Positions 1 to 5,226 of a stretch of DNA of 9,275 nucleotides are shown here, piece after piece. The DNA is taken from the NCBI GenBank assembly GCA_006227785.1, contig SBFU01000337.1, forward strand, positions 1 through 9,275. Reading direction: 5' to 3'. Origin of the DNA: Burkholderiales bacterium. Lineage in GTDB: Bacteria > Pseudomonadota > Gammaproteobacteria > Burkholderiales > Burkholderiaceae_C. Position 1 is the stretch's first letter; each line of letters begins with the position of its first letter. A program made the position numbers and the translations under genes. Below the pieces are notes generated by a model that ran no database searches, was not told the DNA's origin, and worked only from the letters and a program-made list of their open reading frames with translations.

Positions 1-1
1 C

Positions 2-1048
2 AACCCCTTGCATGCCGCCCACGCCGGGCGGCAGGAGATGTACCGCGGCCGCCTGGTGCCCTGCCACGAGGTGCCTCAGCGCCTGGACTTTGTGCTGGCC
101 GAGCTGCAGCGGCGGCCCCTGGGCGATCTGCTGACACCCGAGGTCGACGAGCAGGTGCTGGACGCGGCCATTGCCCGTGTCCATGACCCACGCTACACCC
201 ACTTCCTGGCCGGTGCCTGGGACGAATGGGTGGCTCTGGACCCGGCCAACGCCGAGCGCGACGCCCTGCCCTCGGTCTGGCCCCTGCCAGGCCGCCATGC
301 CTTCCGCAACGATGTCCTGCCCGCCAACTTCGCCGCCCGCCTGGGCCTGTTCGGTTTTGACTCGGGCACACCCCTGATGTCCGGCACGTGGGCTGCCGCG
401 CGCATGGGCGCCGCCTGTGCCGTTGGAGCGGCGCGGGCCGTGCTGGCTGGCGACCGGGCCGCCTTTGCCCTGACCCGACCGCCGGGCCACCACGCGGGCC
501 CCGACTTTTTCGGTGGCTACTGCTTCCTCAACAACGCCGCCATCGCGGCCCAGGTGCTGCGCGATGCGGGTCACGCCCGGGTGGCCGTGCTGGACATCGA
601 CTACCACCACGGCAACGGTACACAGACCATCTTCTACGAGCGCCCGGACGTGCTCACCATTTCCATCCATGGTGACCCGCGCACCGAGTACCCTTTCTTC
701 CTCGGCCACGCCGACGAACGCGGTGCGGGCGAAGGAGAGGGGTGCAACCTCAACCTGCCCCTGCCGCGGGGCACCGGTTTTGCCACCTGGTGCGAGGCCT
801 TTGATCGCGCGCTGGCCGCGGTGAACGCTTTCGATGCGCAGGCACTGGTGGTGCCGATGGGACTGGACACCTTCGAGGGCGACCCGATTTCAGGCTTCAG
901 GCTGCGCAGCGAAGACTACGACACCGTCGGCCGCCTGCTGGCGGCGGCCGGCCTGCCGACGGTGTTCACCTTCGAGGGCGGCTACGCGGTGGCCGAGGTG
1001 GGCACCAACGCGGTCAACCTGCTCGAAGGCTTTTGCCGCTCGGCCTGA
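2..1048 (+). CDS. Histone deacetylase family protein (acetylpolyamine amidohydrolase-like), 5'-partial
   Basis: Zinc-dependent deacetylase of the HDAC/AcuC/AphA superfamily. Bacterial members of this class II-like branch remove acetyl groups from acetylated polyamines or other small amides in the cytoplasm. Visible motifs, numbered from the TTG codon at position 8, are the catalytic His pair in RPPGHHAG (161-162), FLNNAAIAAQ, the zinc ligands Asp198 and His200 in DIDYHHGNG, the third ligand Asp287 in GLDTFEGDP, and the transition-state Tyr326 in EGGYAV. These line up with HDAC8 H142/H143, D178, H180, D267 and Y306, so the enzyme should be active. The reading frame stays open to the left edge (Asn-Pro-Leu-His-Ala), and family members usually start with a short strand before 'PLHAxHA', so the true start probably lies a few codons outside the window. 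The gene ends in TGA directly against the stop codon of the converging DUF3455 gene. The exact substrate (acetylputrescine, other acetylpolyamine or acetyl-lysine) cannot be told from sequence. Confidence 0.93.
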   Translation, partial: NPLHAAHAGRQEMYRGRLVPCHEVPQRLDFVLAELQRRPLGDLLTPEVDEQVLDAAIARVHDPRYTHFLAGAWDEWVALDPANAERDALPSVWPLPGRHAFRNDVLPANFAARLGLFGFDSGTPLMSGTWAAARMGAACAVGAARAVLAGDRAAFALTRPPGHHAGPDFFGGYCFLNNAAIAAQVLRDAGHARVAVLDIDYHHGNGTQTIFYERPDVLTISIHGDPRTEYPFFLGHADERGAGEGEGCNLNLPLPRGTGFATWCEAFDRALAAVNAFDAQALVVPMGLDTFEGDPISGFRLRSEDYDTVGRLLAAAGLPTVFTFEGGYAVAEVGTNAVNLLEGFCRSA

Positions 1049-1600
1049 TCAGGCGGCCTTCCAGAAGATGTAGTCGGCCTGGTAGTTGACGATCTGGCGG
1101 GCCCCCACGTTGGTGGCACCACAGGCGGAGGCCGGCGCCACGCCTCCCTGGGTGGCCACCCGCTGGATGTAGGTCACACCCTGCATTGCGCCCATGCCCA
1201 TGGCCGGGTTGGCCTGCACCAGCTGCATCGGGATGTTGCCGCTGCCCCCGGGTGCCACCGCCAGCTGTCTGGCCGTCAGCTTCGAGCCGTCCATGCTCTC
1301 CCAGGTGGCCGGCGGACCGTAGTAGCGCCCCACCTGCCGGCCACCGCGGTCCAGCAGGCGGGCATCGGGTCCGGCAAACACCCACTCGAACTGCCCTGCC
1401 GCATCCTTCTTCGCCCGGCACTCGTAGGTGATCTGTCCCACGCCGACGGTCTCCATGGCCACGCGGTGCCCGGCCGGCACCTGCAGCGCTGTGGGCAGCG
1501 CGGACTGCGAATACACCGGCTGCGCCGGCGTTCCCGTGCCAAAGGCGCAGGCAGTCAGGGCGAGGACGGCCGCGGCGGCCAGTGTGGCCTTGATGGTCAT
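1049..1600 (-). CDS. DUF3455 family lipoprotein
   Basis: A 183-residue protein of the DUF3455 family, whose function is unknown. The N-terminus is a lipoprotein signal: a short basic start, a hydrophobic stretch and the lipobox Leu-Thr-Ala-Cys with the lipidated Cys at residue 18. Residue 19 is Ala rather than Asp, which in proteobacteria favours sorting to the outer membrane. Family-like features of the mature part are 'LQVPAGHRV', 'ITYECRAK', the 'FEWVFAGPDARLLD' segment, a Gly-Arg-Tyr-Tyr-Gly-Pro-Pro-Ala-Thr-Trp-Glu segment followed by 'DGSKLTA', and a C-terminal 'YQADYIFWKA'. Three cysteines remain after lipidation-type processing: Cys18, Cys61 and one near 159. A good Shine-Dalgarno (GGAAGGAA on the minus strand, 1607-1614) supports the start. 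It lies 30 bases downstream of the ferritin-like gene in the same direction, so the two are probably co-transcribed. Its tail abuts the HDAC-like gene. Confidence 0.85.
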   Translation of the reverse strand: MTIKATLAAAAVLALTACAFGTGTPAQPVYSQSALPTALQVPAGHRVAMETVGVGQITYECRAKKDAAGQFEWVFAGPDARLLDRGGRQVGRYYGPPATWESMDGSKLTARQLAVAPGGSGNIPMQLVQANPAMGMGAMQGVTYIQRVATQGGVAPASACGATNVGARQIVNYQADYIFWKAA

Positions 1601-1630
1601 GATGTGTTCCTTCCGGTGGTGAAAACAGCT

Positions 1631-2206
1631 TCAGGCGCCAAAGGACAAGGCACCCGGGGGCAAGGCCCTGCCCAGCGCACCGGTCAGCACCGTGAAATGC
1701 ATGGTCTCGTCGGCGGCCAGCCGGGCTGCCACCTTGGCCAGCTCCCGATCGCCCATGGCGGGAATCACGCTGAGGTAGGCGTTGGTGGCCCCCAGCTCCA
1801 GGCGGGCCGCCAGATCCAGCACATCGGCCTGGCTCTTGAGCGAGGCCGCGCCCAGGGCCTTGGCGTACTCGTCCAGTGACTTCTCTGCCACCGGCTTGCC
1901 GCCGAGTTTCTGGATGGTGGCCATCAGGGCGTCCCGGTGGGTCTTGTGGTGACCCTGGAACTGCACGGCGACGTCCAGCACCGGCTTCTGCAACAGACCG
2001 CTGCCCGCACCCAGCTGGTAGGCATTGATCGCTTCGTGCTCCAGGCCCAGCGCGGCGTTGAGGATGTCCACATCCTTGGCCGGGTTGGCGGCGTGGTTGG
2101 CCGCCAGGACGTCGCGTCCGGCCAGCAGCGCCAGGGCGGCGGCGGACAGCGTGCCGGTGCCGCGAAGGAACTGGCGGCGGGCGGTGGGGGTGACATTGGG
2201 TTTCAT
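1631..2206 (-). CDS. Tat-exported ferritin-like (four-helix) protein
   Basis: A 191-residue ferritin-like domain protein (Ferritin_2/DUF4439-type) with a twin-arginine signal (A-R-R-Q-F-L-R-G, Arg10-Arg11) and a likely cleavage after 'DVLA'. Tat export implies it folds, perhaps with metal, before reaching the periplasm. The helical bundle shows candidate diiron ligands: Glu56 in 'LEHEAINAY', His90 in 'HHKTHRDAL', Glu137 in 'LELGATNAY', and Glu167 plus His170 in 'DETMH'. Helices 1 and 3 share the pattern L-E-x-x-A-x-N-A-Y, pointing to an internal duplication. In helix 2 the position matching Glu167 is His87 rather than Glu. I chose ATG 2206 because GGAG sits six bases upstream of it. The in-frame ATG at 2218 (four residues longer) has no ribosome binding site. 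It is first in a leftward pair with the DUF3455 lipoprotein and divergent from the DUF3034-to-anti-sigma run. Its role (iron oxidation or storage, or peroxide handling) is inferred from fold only. Confidence 0.88.
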   Translation of the reverse strand: MKPNVTPTARRQFLRGTGTLSAAALALLAGRDVLAANHAANPAKDVDILNAALGLEHEAINAYQLGAGSGLLQKPVLDVAVQFQGHHKTHRDALMATIQKLGGKPVAEKSLDEYAKALGAASLKSQADVLDLAARLELGATNAYLSVIPAMGDRELAKVAARLAADETMHFTVLTGALGRALPPGALSFGA

Positions 2207-2212
2207 CGTGGT

Positions 2213-2216
2213 CTCC
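2213..2216 (-). promoter_or_regulatory. Shine-Dalgarno GGAG that decides the ferritin-like start
   Basis: On the minus strand GGAG is followed by ACCACG and then ATG-AAA, an ideal six-base spacing. It lies inside the coding part of the longer alternative start (ATG 2218), which has only a pyrimidine-rich stretch before it. This favours the shorter protein beginning Met-Lys-Pro. Confidence 0.7.
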
Positions 2217-2265
2217 ATGAAGGGTCAGATTGAAAGTGATGGAAGGTGTCGGGACGGTGATGCGG

Positions 2266-2281
2266 TGTGACAGCCGTCACA
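2266..2281. promoter_or_regulatory. CRP/FNR-type palindrome TGTGA-N6-TCACA
   Basis: The 16-base sequence TGTGACAGCCGTCACA has perfect 6-base arms (TGTGAC/GTCACA) around four bases. It exactly meets the E. coli CRP half-site rule TGTGA-N6-TCACA. It starts 60 bases upstream of the ferritin-like start codon and would overlap the start point predicted from the leftward ECF-like motif at 2285-2313. That is a position more typical of repression or promoter interference than of class I/II activation. Which CRP/FNR-family protein might bind it is unknown. An unrelated dimeric regulator is possible. Confidence 0.5.
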
Positions 2282-2284
2282 ACC

Positions 2285-2313
2285 GATACGCATGGGGACA
2301 GCACCACGGATGC
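2285..2313 (-). promoter_or_regulatory. Candidate ECF-type promoter for the ferritin-like/DUF3455 pair
   Basis: Reading the minus strand, GCATCC (2313-2308, preceded by T) is followed by 17 bases and CGTATCGGTT, whose CGTATC lies at 2290-2285. This has the two-block layout and 16-17 base spacing of ECF sigma promoters and nearly repeats the rightward motif at 2363-2390. The -35-like block resembles the CCATCC element reported for mycobacterial SigK, whose anti-sigma RskA is the family found at 5227-6006. The predicted start point is near 2278, giving a leader of about 70 bases. Confidence 0.4.
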
Positions 2314-2362
2314 ACAAAGACCCTTCGCTTTGTCGGGCTTCCCCAGATTTCTTTTTCCGTTT

Positions 2363-2390
2363 GCATCCAGGCCGCGCCCGGCTGCGTACC
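2363..2390 (+). promoter_or_regulatory. Candidate ECF-type promoter for the DUF3034-to-anti-sigma run
   Basis: GCATCC (2363-2368, preceded by TTT) is followed by 16 bases and CGTACCCGTT, whose CGTACC lies at 2385-2390. Compared with the leftward copy, the first block TGCATCC is identical over seven bases and the second block agrees at eight of ten bases (CGTAyCsGTT). Transcription would begin near 2397, which would leave a leader of about 60 bases before ATG 2458 and argues against the more upstream in-frame ATGs. A match to the sigma factor encoded at 4644 is inference. Confidence 0.4.
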
Positions 2391-2457
2391 CGTTCACAAG
2401 GCGCCCGCCATGGCGCTTGTTTCCGCAGCACCACCCCTGTCCATGCACCGAACAAAC

Positions 2458-3420
2458 ATGTCCTCCTCCACCCTTCGCACCGATTCCCGCCGTCCCGTTC
2501 CGACCCGGCTTGCCTGCATCACGGCCGCCCTGTTGGCCGGCACCGTCCTGCTGTCACCCGCCCATGCCGACACCGGCAAGCTGCTGCTCACCGGTGGTGT
2601 CAGCACCATCGACGGTGCGGCCGGGGGTGGACTTTCGCCCTGGGCAGTCATCGGCAGCCAGGCCACAGAAGGCCAGACCGGTTTCACCACCCACCTCAGC
2701 CGCGCCGAAACGCGCGACTACGGCCTGACCGCCGCCGGCGCCAGCATCGGCATTCACGACCGCATCGAGCTCTCGGTCGGTCGACAGGACTTCGACACCG
2801 GTGTCACAGGCACCGCCCTGGGCTTGCCCGGCCTGAACCTGCGGCAGACCATCGTGGGCGCCAAACTGCGCGTCGCTGGCGATGCCATCGTCGACAGCGA
2901 TCGCCTGATGCCGCAGATCGCCATTGGCGTGCAGCACAAACGCCTCGATGCCAGCGGGCTGGACCCCACCCTGGCGGCACTCGGGGCCAAGCGCTCGGGC
3001 ACCGACCTGTATGTCAGCGCCACCAAGCTGTTTCTTGCGCAGGGCCTGCTGGTCAACGGCACCCTGCGTGCCACCCGGGCCAACCAGGGCGGCCTGCTGG
3101 GCCATGGTGCCCGGCTGGGCGGTGCCGACAACGGCTACGAGGTGGTGCCCGAAATCTCCGTGGCCTACCTGCTGGCGCGCAACCTCGCGGTCGGCTTCGA
3201 GGTGCGGGGCATGCCCGACAAGCTGCGCCGCGCAGGCGCCGCCGCCGGGCTGGGCGACGGACTTCGTTCGGACAACTGGAAGGACATCTTCATCGCCTGG
3301 GCACCTGGCAAGAACGTCTCGCTGACGGCTGCCTACGTCGACCTGGGCCGCGTGGTGCCGGCCACCACCGCCGGCCGTCGCCAGACCGGCTTCTACCTGT
3401 CGGCCCAGTTCGCCTTCTGA
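2458..3420 (+). CDS. DUF3034 family protein, outer-membrane beta-barrel type
   Basis: A 320-residue exported protein of the DUF3034 family, common in proteobacteria and of unknown function. From ATG 2458 there is a signal peptide with a basic region (Arg11, Arg12, Arg17), a hydrophobic core and a cleavage site Ala-His-Ala|Asp at 37/38. The mature protein opens with the family hallmark 'TGKLLLTGGVS'. Other hallmarks are 'AAGGGLSPWA', 'DRIELSVGRQDFDT', 'IVGAKLRV', 'MPQIAIGVQHK', 'SGTDLYVSATKLFLA', 'LLVNGTLRATRANQGGLLG' and 'VSLTAAYVDLG'. It has alternating hydrophobic strands and ends in an aromatic residue ('FYLSAQFAF'), the usual signal for BAM-dependent outer-membrane assembly. No Shine-Dalgarno is clear for 2458. 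ATG 2443 (five residues longer) and ATG 2410 (AAGG upstream) are alternatives. The gene heads the run with globin, cupredoxin, ECF sigma and anti-sigma, only 36 bases before the globin gene. It may form a channel or an envelope scaffold, but nothing visible shows a substrate. Confidence 0.87.
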   Translation: MSSSTLRTDSRRPVPTRLACITAALLAGTVLLSPAHADTGKLLLTGGVSTIDGAAGGGLSPWAVIGSQATEGQTGFTTHLSRAETRDYGLTAAGASIGIHDRIELSVGRQDFDTGVTGTALGLPGLNLRQTIVGAKLRVAGDAIVDSDRLMPQIAIGVQHKRLDASGLDPTLAALGAKRSGTDLYVSATKLFLAQGLLVNGTLRATRANQGGLLGHGARLGGADNGYEVVPEISVAYLLARNLAVGFEVRGMPDKLRRAGAAAGLGDGLRSDNWKDIFIAWAPGKNVSLTAAYVDLGRVVPATTAGRRQTGFYLSAQFAF

Positions 3421-3456
3421 ACCACCCGTTCCATCCTCACACACGACTGCACCGCC

Positions 3457-3939
3457 ATGAAACTGCTGATCACCTGCACCTCGCTGTTCCTCGCCTGCCT
3501 GACCGCGGGCCAAGCCCAGGCCCAGACTCCTTCCAGCCCTCCTGCGGCCTCACCGGCATCGGCCTATCCGGTGACCCCCGCACCCGGTCTCTACCAGGCC
3601 CTGGGCGAGCGCCAGGGCATCCGGCTGCTGATGGACGATTTCGCGCGTGGCCTCAAGGCCGATCCGCGCATCGGCGCCCAGTTCGCCGACACCAACCTGG
3701 ACAACCTGGCGAAGTCCCTGACCGACCAGGTCTGTCAGCTCGCCGGCGGTCCGTGCACCTACCAGGGGCCGGACATGCGCACGGCGCACGAAAGCATGGA
3801 CATCACCCGGGCCGACTTCAATGCGCTGGTGGAAGTGCTGCAGAACAGCATGGACGCCCGTGGGATACCCTTTGGCAGACAGAATCAGCTGCTGTCCCTG
3901 CTGGCCCCCATGCACCGGGACGTCATCACGGTCCGATAG
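3457..3939 (+). CDS. Exported group 1 truncated haemoglobin
   Basis: A 160-residue protein: a signal peptide (Met-Lys-Leu-Leu, hydrophobic core, cleavage likely after Ala-Gln-Ala at 20-22), a Pro/Ser/Ala-rich linker to about residue 43, then a truncated (2-over-2) globin fold to the end. Hallmarks are 'LYQALGERQGI', 'DDFARGLKADPRI', 'FADTNLDNL', 'LAGGPCTYQG' and 'MRTAHESMDIT', in which His111 is the proximal haem ligand (F8). Aligned without gaps to M. tuberculosis HbN, CD1 Phe is kept (Phe76) but B10 Tyr is Ala63 and E11 Gln is Leu88. The distal pocket therefore lacks its usual polar pair. Two cysteines in the mature protein (Cys93, Cys100) could form a disulfide in the periplasm. No strong ribosome binding site is visible. 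The stop TAG overlaps the Shine-Dalgarno of the next gene. The likely role is binding or chemistry of O2, NO or H2O2, or haem-based sensing or electron transfer, outside the cytoplasm. Confidence 0.9.
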   Translation: MKLLITCTSLFLACLTAGQAQAQTPSSPPAASPASAYPVTPAPGLYQALGERQGIRLLMDDFARGLKADPRIGAQFADTNLDNLAKSLTDQVCQLAGGPCTYQGPDMRTAHESMDITRADFNALVEVLQNSMDARGIPFGRQNQLLSLLAPMHRDVITVR

Positions 3940-3944
3940 GAGGT
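3938..3944 (+). promoter_or_regulatory. Strong Shine-Dalgarno AGGAGGT overlapping the globin stop codon
   Basis: The globin stop TAG (3937-3939) shares its last two bases with AGGAGGT, which lies five bases before ATG 3950. This fixes the cupredoxin start at 3950 rather than at 3956 or at the open frame further upstream. It also suggests that the cupredoxin is translated in coupling with, and more strongly than, the globin. Confidence 0.8.
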
Positions 3945-3949
3945 ATTCC

Positions 3950-4624
3950 ATGCCCATGCGCACACCCGTCCTCGCCGCCACATGGCTGGCACTCACCACC
4001 AGCACCTGGGCCGCCACCGTCCAGGTCACGGTCCAGGCCCGTGATGGCAAACCACTGCCCAATGCCGTGGTGGTGCTCGAAGTCACCGATGGCCGCGCCG
4101 TGGCGGCGCCAAGCCCTTCGCCCCACACCATCACGCAGGAGCGCATGCAGTTCGTGCCCGCCGTCAGCGTGGTGCCGGTGGGTTCACGGGTGACGTTCTC
4201 GAACCTCGACCGCTGGGACCACCATGTGCGTGGTGGCCCTCCGGGCCTGCAGGGTCTGGGCGCCTCGGCCGGCTTCGAGTTCCGCCTGGCGGGCGCCGTT
4301 CAGGGCCAGAACCCGTCCTCCCATGAGCAGGTGCTGGACAAGCCCGGGCCGCTGCAGCTGGGCTGCCATCTGCACGGGTCCATGCGCGGATTCGTCTACG
4401 TGGCCGACACCCCGTGGTCGGTCGCCACCTCGGCAGAAGGTGTGGCCCTGCTGTCGCAGGTGCCCGAAGGACCGATGCGCCTGCGCATCTGGCATCCCGA
4501 CCAGCTGGTGGAGTCGGCACCCCTCATCGTCGACGTCAAGGCCATCACGTCGCTGAACGTGCCCACCCAGATCCAGCCCCGGCGCGCGCGGCGTGTGACC
4601 CACGAAGCCCCGTCCGTCTACTGA
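3950..4624 (+). CDS. Exported cupredoxin-like (amicyanin-type) copper protein
   Basis: A 224-residue protein of the plastocyanin-like group often labelled 'methylamine utilization protein'. There is a signal peptide with cleavage near Ala21, a beta-rich N-terminal segment ('VQVTVQARDGKPLPNAVVVLEV') like a carboxypeptidase-regulatory/transthyretin strand pair, and then a cupredoxin core. Candidate type 1 copper ligands are His91 (in 'DHHV'), Cys139, His142 and Met145. The spacing C-x2-H-x2-M followed by R-G is that of amicyanin rather than plastocyanin. A C-terminal beta segment ('EGVALLSQVPEGPMRLRIWHP') again resembles a carboxypeptidase-regulatory domain, and a basic tail follows (Arg211-Arg215). 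It probably transfers electrons in the periplasm. The partner is unknown, and the globin and DUF3034 proteins encoded just upstream are candidates. No methylamine dehydrogenase gene is in the window, so the label 'mau' would be misleading. Nineteen bases separate it from the sigma gene. Confidence 0.85.
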   Translation: MPMRTPVLAATWLALTTSTWAATVQVTVQARDGKPLPNAVVVLEVTDGRAVAAPSPSPHTITQERMQFVPAVSVVPVGSRVTFSNLDRWDHHVRGGPPGLQGLGASAGFEFRLAGAVQGQNPSSHEQVLDKPGPLQLGCHLHGSMRGFVYVADTPWSVATSAEGVALLSQVPEGPMRLRIWHPDQLVESAPLIVDVKAITSLNVPTQIQPRRARRVTHEAPSVY

Positions 4625-4643
4625 GCCCCGAAGGCGCATCCGC

Positions 4644-5216
4644 ATGAACCTCGCTCCCGACGCCACCCTGATCGCGCTGATCGACCGCATTGCCGTACGC
4701 GACGAACAGGCCCTCAAGCAGCTGTACGACCTGTGTTCCGCCAAGCTGTACGGGCTTGCCCTGCGCGTCGTGGGCAACCGCGAATGGGCCGAGGACGCCT
4801 TGCAGGATGCCTTTCTGCAGATCTGGCGCCAGGCGGCCGACTACCGCGCCAGCCTGAGCCCGCCCATGGCCTGGCTAGGCCTGATCGTGCGCAGCCGCTC
4901 GCTCGACCAGCTGCGCCGCCGCAAGGCCGAACGCGAACACCTGAGCGACGACATCGACGACGGCCCCGCCGACGGCCTGGCGTCTGAAGAACCCGGCCCC
5001 ATGGATGCCAACCTGGCCAGTCAACAGGCCTGGGCCCTGCACCAGTGCCTGGGCAAACTCGAGAACAAGCAGCGCGAAGTGGTCAGCCTGGCCTACCTGC
5101 GTGACCTGAGCCACGGCGACCTGGCCCGCCAGCTGCAATTGCCCCTGGGCACGGTCAAGTCCTGGATCCGCCGCGGGCTGGAGCAGCTGCGCAGCTGCAT
5201 GGCGCACTTCGCCTGA
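4644..5216 (+). CDS. ECF-family RNA polymerase sigma factor (SigK/RskA-partnered type)
   Basis: A 190-residue group 4 (ECF) sigma factor with only domains 2 and 4. Region 2 spans roughly residues 22-92 and includes 'AEDALQDAFLQIW' and 'MAWLGLIVRSRSLDQLRRR'. An acidic, variable linker covers about 100-125. Region 4 spans about 132-186 and includes 'REVVSLAYLRDLSHGDLA' and the helix-turn-helix 'LPLGTVKSWIRRGLEQL'. It directs RNA polymerase to a small regulon and is held inactive by the anti-sigma factor encoded ten bases downstream. A modest ribosome binding site (GAAGG) lies about ten bases before ATG 4644. It is placed last but one in the run of DUF3034, globin and cupredoxin, so it probably controls its own operon and the divergent ferritin-like pair. 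The candidate targets are the two TGCATCC...CGTAyC motifs near 2285-2390. Confidence 0.93.
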   Translation: MNLAPDATLIALIDRIAVRDEQALKQLYDLCSAKLYGLALRVVGNREWAEDALQDAFLQIWRQAADYRASLSPPMAWLGLIVRSRSLDQLRRRKAEREHLSDDIDDGPADGLASEEPGPMDANLASQQAWALHQCLGKLENKQREVVSLAYLRDLSHGDLARQLQLPLGTVKSWIRRGLEQLRSCMAHFA

Positions 5217-5226
5217 GGGATCGCCC

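Larger units (their letters stand above)
2207..2457. other. Divergent control region between two exported-protein operons
   Basis: About 250 bases separate the ferritin-like gene (leftward) from the DUF3034 gene (rightward). The stretch is visibly less GC-rich than the flanking genes in parts, with T-rich bases near 2348-2362. It contains two oppositely oriented ECF-type promoter candidates, a TGTGA-N6-TCACA palindrome, and a small inverted repeat ACAAAG/CTTTGT (2314-2319 and 2328-2333, 8-base loop) midway between the two candidate promoters. An open frame to the right extends through the region (in-frame ATGs at 2230, 2410 and 2443), but it lacks a ribosome binding site and family-like sequence before the signal peptide. 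I therefore treat it as non-coding up to about 2457. Confidence 0.65.

Noticed and set aside
8..37. TTG at position 8 or ATG at position 38 as the true start of the HDAC-like gene
   Set aside because: The frame is open to the window edge, no ribosome binding site fits either codon, and the residues before Met at 38 already look like the family N-terminus, so the start is probably outside.
2219..2326. Inverted repeat GAAGGGTC (2219-2226) and GACCCTTC (2319-2326)
   Set aside because: Eight-base arms about 90 bases apart are expected by chance in a region this size, and no link to a known operator is visible.
2230..2457. Upstream extension of the DUF3034 protein to ATG 2230 or 2410
   Set aside because: The extra residues precede a complete signal peptide, lack family similarity and run through the candidate promoter. 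There is no convincing ribosome binding site at 2230, and the AAGG before 2410 would sit almost at the predicted transcription start.
2554..3513. A 319-codon open frame antisense to the DUF3034 gene
   Set aside because: It has Gly/Gln/Val-rich composition and no motif; high GC keeps the antisense frame open.
2292..4193. A 633-codon open frame on the plus strand overlapping the DUF3034, globin and cupredoxin genes
   Set aside because: It is a shadow frame of GC-rich coding DNA, rich in Arg, His and Pro, with no family motif, while the other frame encodes three recognisable exported proteins.
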